A stretch of DNA of 10,070 bases. Origin: an uncultured Eubacteriales bacterium (GTDB taxonomy: Bacteria; Bacillota; Clostridia; Oscillospirales; Acutalibacteraceae). A program made the translations under genes and the position numbers. Below are positions 5,311-10,070 of the stretch, in pieces. The stretch spans positions 1 to 10,070 of the forward strand of contig ONIF01000047.1 of assembly GCA_900317795.1 (NCBI GenBank), read 5' to 3'. The notes beneath the pieces were generated by a model that worked only from the letters and a program-made list of their open reading frames with translations, was not told the origin of the DNA and did no database searches. Positions within the stretch are counted from its first letter, which is position 1, and every line of letters begins with the position of its first letter.

Positions 5311-5357
5311 GATGATATGCTCCGTATTTGTGGGAAAATATCGTCTGTTTTATTTTT
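5311..5357 (+). repeat. 47-bp direct repeat, right copy (weakened terminator)
   Basis: Right copy of the repeat at 3836-3882. It retains a shorter stem (GATGATAT 5311-5318 with ATATCGTC 5338-5345, one G-U pair) followed by TGTTTTATTTTT, so it may still be a weak terminator. It ends 3 bp before element E6. Terminator fragment plus promoter element therefore appear to have been copied together. Confidence 0.8.
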
Positions 5358-5360
5358 AAG

Positions 5361-5402
5361 TGTAAAAAAAGAAAGGGCATATCCGTATCGTAAGTGTAAG
5401 AC
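5361..5402 (+). promoter_or_regulatory. Iterated promoter element E6, upstream of the Csm6-CARF-sigma operon
   Basis: TGTAAAAAAA 5361-5370, CGT at 5384, GTGTAAGAC 5394-5402; spacings 23 and 33 as in the other five copies. No micro-ORF follows it; the next gene is the CARF-HEPN nuclease, with a leader of about 100 nt. If the sigma-like gene of that operon recognises the element, this copy would create positive feedback. Confidence 0.74.
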
Positions 5403-5413
5403 CGAAAGAAACA

Positions 5414-5442
5414 TTGACAGCCAAAAAATATTGTGATAATAT
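5414..5442 (+). promoter_or_regulatory. Housekeeping-like (sigma-A) promoter for the Csm6 operon
   Basis: TTGACA at 5414-5419 is a perfect -35 hexamer. Candidate -10 sequences are TAATAT at 5437-5442 (17-bp spacer) or GATAAT at 5435-5440 preceded by TGT (15-bp spacer). It lies 12 bp after E6 and would give basal expression of the nuclease, CARF and sigma-like genes. A following A/T-only inverted repeat (AACAAAAA 5453-5460, TTTTTGTT 5467-5474) sits in the leader just before the ribosome binding site. Confidence 0.6.
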
Positions 5443-5494
5443 GTTAATGTGTAACAAAAAAATATGTTTTTGTTGAAAAAAGAAAGGATATGCT

Positions 5495-7105
5495 ATGAAC
5501 AGAAAAATCATTCTTACCGTTTTGAGTACATTTCAGAACAAAGGCGAAGTGGAATATGACTGCATGACAGGCAAGCCCGTTACAGCAGAATGGACGAATG
5601 AAGCAGGTCTGAAATATCTTTTGAGAGATAACGCCGAATATACGGATATTATTTTTTTCTGCTCAAAGGAAACAGACAATGAGGAATATAAAAAACGTGT
5701 ACACGAGATTATCGAAAGCGAGTACAAAGGAAACCTGACACCGCATTTTATTTCGTATTCCGTCAAAGAGGATATCAACAGCGTTATCAGTCATCTTACA
5801 AATGATTTTGAATTCAAGCCTAGCGACACGGTGTATATTGACACAACAGGGGGATTCCGTACAGTTGTCTATGCTGTCACATACCTTTTGCGTTATTTTG
5901 AATATATGGGTGTCAAAGTGGAATCGGCAATATATTCTTCTTATGACCGTGACGCAAAAAGGGGAGAAATCAGCGAAATTAAAGATACGTTCCGTATGTT
6001 TACGCTCATCAACGGGGCTCATGAATTTACTTCAACGGGAAATCCGCATACCCTTACAGAATACTTTTCAAATACCAAAAGTAAGATAATACGTGAACTT
6101 CTTGATTCAATGAAACAGTTTTATGATAATATCAGCCTTTGCCGAATCGGTGAGGAACTGGAAAGCTCTTTGCAGACTATGGAAAATGCCATCAGGCAGG
6201 CGGAAACGGCTGAACTTGAAAACAATGAAAAAAGACTGCAGGAACTTCTTCCCGTGATACGTCGGAAACTGTTTTCCGAACAGAAAAGCAAATATCTCGG
6301 TCTTATCAAATGGTGTCTGGAAAACAATCTCTTACAGCAGGCAATCACAATTTATGTAGAAAAACTGCCCAAGGCGTATTTTACAGAGCTTGATTTTCTG
6401 ACGGCAGATTTTGAAACATTAGAGAAAAAGTCAGCCAATCCCGGTACCGAAATATATTTCGATTATTTTATTACGTCATTTTCTGATGACCTCAGGCAAA
6501 AAATTCATGCTGTTTTCGATGACAAAGGCGATTATATACGGGCAACCCAGATACAAAGAAAATATATGTCCGTGTCAGTGGACAAGGAATATGAAACTTT
6601 ATTGAAAACCGTTCTCAAATGCAGGGATATGTTTTATGATGACTGCGGAAACCGTTATTTTTATGAGCCAAGGGGCAGGGCTGAACAGGAAATGCTGAAA
6701 AATACGTTCAAAGAATTTGCACTTGTGCCAAAGAGCACTGACGGATTGTTGAACAGTATCGAAAGATTTATCGGGCTTGTATATCCCAAAAACGAAAAAT
6801 CGGTAAAAGCAGAAAAGGATTTGAAAAAACTGAAAGGCATTGAAGAAGGTATCGTTGACGAAAATGTGACGGTTCATATCGGCAGAGATGTGCTTTTTAA
6901 ACTCAGGCTGGATTATCTGTATATGAAATATGTCCGCAATCAGGTCAATCATGCCAGCGAGAAAGAATCTTATCATGCCGAGTACAGAGAAAGCTTTTCA
7001 AAAATAAACCCTGAATTGTACGTTTTCCCGAAAGGAAACAGTTTTTCTGCCGAGCAAATCAGAAAATTTATCAGACAGTCAGTTGAATTCATTGAAAAAA
7101 TATAA
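5495..7105 (+). CDS. csm6: Csm6/Csx1-type CARF-HEPN ribonuclease
   Basis: This is an ancillary type III CRISPR nuclease: the N-terminal CARF domain binds cyclic oligoadenylate made by Cas10, and the C-terminal HEPN domain then degrades RNA non-specifically. In the 536-residue product, residues 1-170 look like a TM1812-type CARF domain: a hydrophobic first strand (RKIILTVLSTF), a second DIIFFCSK strand, and the ligand-site signature YIDTTGGFRT (DTTGGFRT 116-123) followed by a long helix. A helical middle with a coiled segment around 225-265 leads to the HEPN motif R-NQVN-H at Arg481-His486, the intact R-x4-H catalytic pair. AGAAAGGA is spaced 6 nt before the ATG. It is first in an operon with the CARF and sigma-like genes. 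Csm6 and Csx1 naming overlaps; the symbol follows its Csm context. Confidence 0.9.
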   Translation: MNRKIILTVLSTFQNKGEVEYDCMTGKPVTAEWTNEAGLKYLLRDNAEYTDIIFFCSKETDNEEYKKRVHEIIESEYKGNLTPHFISYSVKEDINSVISHLTNDFEFKPSDTVYIDTTGGFRTVVYAVTYLLRYFEYMGVKVESAIYSSYDRDAKRGEISEIKDTFRMFTLINGAHEFTSTGNPHTLTEYFSNTKSKIIRELLDSMKQFYDNISLCRIGEELESSLQTMENAIRQAETAELENNEKRLQELLPVIRRKLFSEQKSKYLGLIKWCLENNLLQQAITIYVEKLPKAYFTELDFLTADFETLEKKSANPGTEIYFDYFITSFSDDLRQKIHAVFDDKGDYIRATQIQRKYMSVSVDKEYETLLKTVLKCRDMFYDDCGNRYFYEPRGRAEQEMLKNTFKEFALVPKSTDGLLNSIERFIGLVYPKNEKSVKAEKDLKKLKGIEEGIVDENVTVHIGRDVLFKLRLDYLYMKYVRNQVNHASEKESYHAEYRESFSKINPELYVFPKGNSFSAEQIRKFIRQSVEFIEKI

Positions 7106-7124
7106 TTATGGAGGATTGATATTT

Positions 7125-7754
7125 ATGAAAAAATTTTTCACATCGGTATCTTATCAAAAGGACGGCACCGAACAGCCGATTTATGAACCTGTAGGAAATG
7201 CCAAACTTGTTTATGAAAAAAGACATTCTCTGCCGATACTGAATGTTATCAGCAACTGTACCGAAACAGGAGAAAAAATTGAAGTGATTTTTATCATGGG
7301 AAATAGTGAAGATGCAAGGAACAATCTTGAAAAGTATCTTCTGCCCCAGCTTGACGAGCTTGTGAAAGAACGTTCTCTTGAATGCAGTGTAAAATATGTA
7401 CTTTATTCCGATGCTTATGACATTACATCTATGCTTGCGCTCTATGGAGAACTTATCAGACTTTATGAGGATAACGATGAAATCTATTCATGTCTGACAT
7501 ACGGAACAAAGCCCATCCCGCTTGTGCAGATGATGTCTATGAGATATGCCTATCATGCGAAGAAAAATGTATTCATAGGAATGATCGTTTACGGCAGATT
7601 TGACCATACAACCAAAAAAGCATATATCTATGACATAACATCTATGTTTTATATGGACGAGCTTTCCGAAAGATTCTGCAGAATGGGTATTGAAAATCCC
7701 GAAGAAAAAATCGCAGGAATGATTGCAGCAACGGAGGGGGAGGACAATGAATAA
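7125..7754 (+). CDS. Stand-alone CARF-like protein (candidate regulator of the sigma factor)
   Basis: The ATG at 7125 with GGAGG at 7110-7114 is preferred over an upstream TTG (7083) that lies inside the nuclease gene. The 209-residue product looks like one CARF/Rossmann-type domain without an added effector: a strand IEVIFIMG at about 52-59, a helical stretch, then a SCLTYGTKPIPLVQMM signature (GTKP 127-130), equivalent to the DTTGGFRT loop of its neighbour, followed by FIGMIVYG and AYIYDITSM strands. CARF domains bind cyclic oligoadenylates. I see no HEPN, HTH or nuclease motif, so it is probably a sensor acting through a partner. It overlaps the sigma-like gene by 8 nt. It could instead be a ring nuclease that degrades the messenger. 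Confidence 0.72.
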   Translation: MKKFFTSVSYQKDGTEQPIYEPVGNAKLVYEKRHSLPILNVISNCTETGEKIEVIFIMGNSEDARNNLEKYLLPQLDELVKERSLECSVKYVLYSDAYDITSMLALYGELIRLYEDNDEIYSCLTYGTKPIPLVQMMSMRYAYHAKKNVFIGMIVYGRFDHTTKKAYIYDITSMFYMDELSERFCRMGIENPEEKIAGMIAATEGEDNE

Positions 7755-8697
7755 AAATATAGGAAAGATAAAAGAACAACTTGATGAACTCGGCAGGGAA
7801 TACATGAACGCATCGGCAGCCAAAAAACAGGATATTCTTGTCAGAACAGCCGATGTCATATCTCCTCTTTGCGGAAACGAAACGAAGTACCGTAAAGATA
7901 AATCTTTTACGATAGGAGAAATGTATGATTCAATGGTAGACCTGATATTTGCCCAGGGAGAATCCGTTTTTGAAAAATATTCCAAAACAGAAAAAACGGA
8001 TAAACGATTTTCAGGCTATCTGTTGATTTCCGCAGAAAATAGGCTGACGGACAAATACAGAAAAGAGCATCCTGTAACAAAGCCGAAAATGTCTGAAGAT
8101 GATAAAGAAGAAAGAATGCGGTTTCTTCCGCTCGAGAGCGAAAATACGGACGGAGAAACCATATATTTTCCTGATATTTTGAATAATGGTGAGGATATGG
8201 TGATAAAAGAGTACGAGCAACAGGAAATGGCACTGTATTGTCTGATAGAATTTATCGCACTGCTTTCTCATCAGGGAATCATGCTTTCGGGAAGAAAAGA
8301 CAATGAATCATCAAGAGAGTTCATGAGATTGCTCTGCACTGAAAGATTTACCAATGTCTGCAAACATATCACCGACAATAAACTGCACGATGAACTGAAA
8401 AAAAGCGAAATGACTCTTATCCGTTCAATCAATATTGACTTTGCCGACCATATTCAAATGCAGCCATGCAGAAGTATAGAAGAATTTGAAAAAATACCCT
8501 ATAAATTAAGAAAATATTTTGGTATTGCCCAAAGCAGTGAAAAAGAACTGGAAGTTCCGTTTGATGCAAAAGTATATATTACATTTTACGAATGGATTCT
8601 TCATGAATCTATCAGCAATGCTCTGATAAGCCGTAAAAGAAAGGAATTTGAAGCATTGCTCAACAGCTTTTTGAGTGGGTTTATCGTAAGTGTATAA
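7747..8697 (+). CDS. Divergent sigma-70-family (ECF-like) factor
   Basis: The start is ATG 7747, 3 nt after GGAGGGGGAGG, overlapping the end of the CARF gene. The 316-residue product has a region-2-like core at about 55-108: FTIGEMYDSMVDLIF, then RFSGYLLISAENRLTDKYRKEH, which matches the 'F..WL..IA.N...D..RK' helix of sigma regions 2.3-2.4 that melts the -10 element. A loop containing LPLESENTDGE and a helix EDMVIKEYEQQEMALYCLIEF resemble an ECF linker. I find no clear region 4 helix-turn-helix; the long C-terminal half (residues 160-316, helical, ending NALISRKRKEFEALL) may be a diverged region 4 or a partner-binding domain. Translational coupling to a CARF protein suggests messenger-controlled activity. 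Its likely targets are elements E1-E6. Sigma identity is probable, not certain. Confidence 0.65.
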   Translation: MNKNIGKIKEQLDELGREYMNASAAKKQDILVRTADVISPLCGNETKYRKDKSFTIGEMYDSMVDLIFAQGESVFEKYSKTEKTDKRFSGYLLISAENRLTDKYRKEHPVTKPKMSEDDKEERMRFLPLESENTDGETIYFPDILNNGEDMVIKEYEQQEMALYCLIEFIALLSHQGIMLSGRKDNESSREFMRLLCTERFTNVCKHITDNKLHDELKKSEMTLIRSINIDFADHIQMQPCRSIEEFEKIPYKLRKYFGIAQSSEKELEVPFDAKVYITFYEWILHESISNALISRKRKEFEALLNSFLSGFIVSV

Positions 8698-8698
8698 T
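8671..8698 (+). promoter_or_regulatory. Candidate sigma-A promoter for the downstream gene
   Basis: TTGAGT (8671-8676) and a perfect TATAAT (8693-8698) with a 16-bp spacer overlap the last codons and stop of the sigma-like gene. It could start a transcript for the helical protein at 8811. There is no clear terminator between the two genes, so read-through from the Csm6 operon is also possible. Confidence 0.45.
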
Positions 8699-8810
8699 AT
8701 TTTTTGTCTACCAATCCTCAAAGTAAAAAGTGTATGACAGAAATCAGAGTATATTTCAGGAAAGAAACTTTGATTCTATATATGAAATTAAACGGAGGTA
8801 ATCAAAAACG

Positions 8811-10070
8811 ATGTTGATGACGGATTTTTTGCACAAGGTGGATCAACTGGCTGTTTCCATGAATAAAGAGCAGCTTGTCGGATTTATCCATAACGAAGCA
8901 CGCATACTGAATGAAAATGACCGTAAGGATTTTTTGACAAGGCTGAGTGAGTTTGCGGACTCTGCTAAAAAGCCAAAAGATAATGAATCCGAACAGGCAT
9001 TTGATTTATCCTCGTTATATAAAAAACTCGACCTTATCAAAATTGGTGAGGCAGTTCTGACAAGTGAGTGCAATGAAGAATATGATGACTGGTACAACGA
9101 TGAAGAAGAGCCGTATATCTACCATGATACAGAACATATTGCGGATACCGTATTGTCAGCGTGCCAGATGATTCATGCCCTGACAGACTGGGAAAAATAT
9201 GATGATGCCGTACAGCTTGCGGAAACACTGCTTGAATTGAGCATTGAGGTTGAAAGTGAATATGAAGATGAGGAAACTTTTTATTTAGGTGACTTGTTTG
9301 ACCATGAACTGATATCTGCCGATTATGAAAAAATTGTCCTTGATATGCTGTATGCCGCTTATATGGCTTTGCCGTTGCCAAAGCGTGCGGAAACGATATA
9401 TTGTTTTATAGAATCGTCTGAATGCAGGGGTATCAACCTCGAAAAACTCATGCAGCACAGTGACCGTGAACTTCCGCATATACCGGAATTTCTTGACTGC
9501 TGGACAGAATTTCTTTGTAATCAGTCGGGAAGTCTGACAGAAAGGCTGTTAAGAGAATCCGTTGCCATGACAGAGGATAATGAAAAGTTAGTGCATTATG
9601 CCGAAAAATATGGTGCCGTTCACCCGTGTATATATGATGTCATTCTGGAGAAAAATCCGTTTGCCGATACAAAAGAAGCTGTACAGGTTGGCATGAGGGC
9701 ATTGGAAATCATTCCGGCTCATTATACGATTAGAAGTAATATTGCCCTTATGACTGCAAAATATGCCCTGACTTCAAACGATACCGAAAAAGCAGAACAT
9801 TGCTGGCTTGAAGCATTCCGTTCCTATCCGACAGAAACAAATCTTCTCAGACTCATGACGATGTACGGCAATTTTTCGGAGATTGAACAGGAAGTCAGAG
9901 CAATGATATCTGCACACGGTACCAACAAGCAAAAATCTGCCTATGTGCCTGAAAAAGCAAATGAACGCAGTTCATATAATCTCAGTAATGAGGATACATA
10001 CAGGCTTTTATTTCTTCTTGGAGATTATATGGATATATTCACAAAAGCTATGAAACCGCAGAAAACTCTC
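8811..10070 (+). CDS. Acidic alpha-helical protein of unknown function (N-terminal part)
   Basis: The frame runs from ATG 8811 to the window end without a stop: 420 residues visible, incomplete. GGAGG at 8794-8798 lies 12 nt before this ATG; a second in-frame ATG at 8817 is two codons on. The protein is rich in Glu/Asp with clustered acids (EEYDDWYNDEEEPYIYHDTE, about residues 91-110), has no signal peptide or membrane segment, and looks wholly helical. The later part (KEAVQVGMRALEII then KAEHCWLEAFRSYP) shows paired-helix units like TPR/HEAT-type solenoid repeats, suggesting a scaffold or interaction protein. I do not recognise the family. It may be outside the CRISPR locus proper, or an extra member of the same defence island; the context does not decide. 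Confidence 0.8.
   Translation, partial: MLMTDFLHKVDQLAVSMNKEQLVGFIHNEARILNENDRKDFLTRLSEFADSAKKPKDNESEQAFDLSSLYKKLDLIKIGEAVLTSECNEEYDDWYNDEEEPYIYHDTEHIADTVLSACQMIHALTDWEKYDDAVQLAETLLELSIEVESEYEDEETFYLGDLFDHELISADYEKIVLDMLYAAYMALPLPKRAETIYCFIESSECRGINLEKLMQHSDRELPHIPEFLDCWTEFLCNQSGSLTERLLRESVAMTEDNEKLVHYAEKYGAVHPCIYDVILEKNPFADTKEAVQVGMRALEIIPAHYTIRSNIALMTAKYALTSNDTEKAEHCWLEAFRSYPTETNLLRLMTMYGNFSEIEQEVRAMISAHGTNKQKSAYVPEKANERSSYNLSNEDTYRLLFLLGDYMDIFTKAMKPQKTL

Noticed and set aside
3909..5402. The six repeated elements as a degenerate CRISPR array
   Set aside because: Unit spacing is irregular (91-677 bp), conservation is split into short boxes at fixed distances with variable sequence between them, and ribosome binding sites follow some copies. 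This fits promoters, not repeats and spacers.
5173..5436. 87-codon plus-strand frame beginning inside micro-ORF 10
   Set aside because: No ribosome binding site at its start. It runs through the UUCG terminator, the direct repeat and element E6, so it is a chance frame.
5450..5475. TGTAACAAAAAAA as a seventh promoter element
   Set aside because: The box is similar, but no CGT occurs 23 bp downstream and there is no GTGTAAG segment at 33 bp. It is part of an A/T hairpin in the Csm6 leader.
7083..7124. Upstream TTG start for the stand-alone CARF protein, adding 14 residues
   Set aside because: It lies inside the end of the Csm6 gene without a suitable ribosome binding site, whereas ATG 7125 has GGAGG at a workable distance.
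8720..8740. AAAAAGTGTATGACAG as a further copy of the promoter element ahead of the gene at 8811
   Set aside because: The downstream segment looks similar, but the TGTAAAAAAA box is absent at the required 33 bp upstream and no CGT is at the right place.

Overview
The window comes from an AT-rich, low-GC Gram-positive bacterium. Genes are preceded by strong GGAGG/GAGGTGA ribosome binding sites and neighbouring ORFs overlap. The protein style suggests a Clostridia/Ruminococcus-like gut bacterium, but that placement is inference. All genes I can support lie on the + strand.

Positions 1-3774 hold the distal half of a type III-A (Csm) CRISPR operon: the end of csm2, then csm3, csm4, csm5 and a cas6-family gene, tightly spaced or overlapping. 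cas10/csm1 should lie upstream, outside the window. No cas1/cas2 and no CRISPR array are visible. A terminator (3830-3886) closes this operon.

Positions 3887-5494 look at first like an intergenic gap, but they are highly organised. Six copies of a 42-bp promoter-like element (E1-E6 at 3909, 4045, 4138, 4229, 4684 and 5361) carry an invariant TGTAAAAAAA box, an invariant CGT exactly 23 bp after the start of that box, and a conserved GTRTAAGAC-like segment at +33. The box-to-box geometry resembles promoters of ECF-type sigma factors. Between and after them are about ten micro-ORFs of 13-41 codons, each with a good Shine-Dalgarno sequence 6-8 nt before its ATG. Many encode hydrophobic or amphipathic peptides, and several are separated by 31-33 nt linkers that resemble each other. 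A UUCG-loop terminator (5234-5271) closes the cluster. A 47-bp terminator-like direct repeat (41/47 identical) sits just upstream of E1 and of E6, bracketing the region.

Positions 5361-8697 hold a second cas-accessory operon: a CARF-HEPN Csm6/Csx1-type ribonuclease, a stand-alone CARF-like protein with a GTKP motif, and, overlapping it by 8 nt, a protein with a sigma-70 region-2-like segment. The sixth promoter element lies upstream of this operon, next to a housekeeping-like promoter. A long acidic helical protein of unknown function (8811 to the window end) follows.

Central hypothesis (inference): target RNA recognised by the Csm complex makes Cas10 produce cyclic oligoadenylate. This activates Csm6 and is also sensed by the small CARF protein, which controls the adjacent sigma factor. 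The sigma factor then fires the iterated promoters, producing a burst of short membrane-active peptides and, through E6, more Csm6/CARF/sigma. It would be a CRISPR-triggered transcriptional programme with a micro-peptide output. Sigma factors tied to type III CRISPR effectors are known (CalpL-CalpT-CalpS; the RpoE-like partner of Craspase), but I know of none with a promoter array and micropeptide cluster like this.
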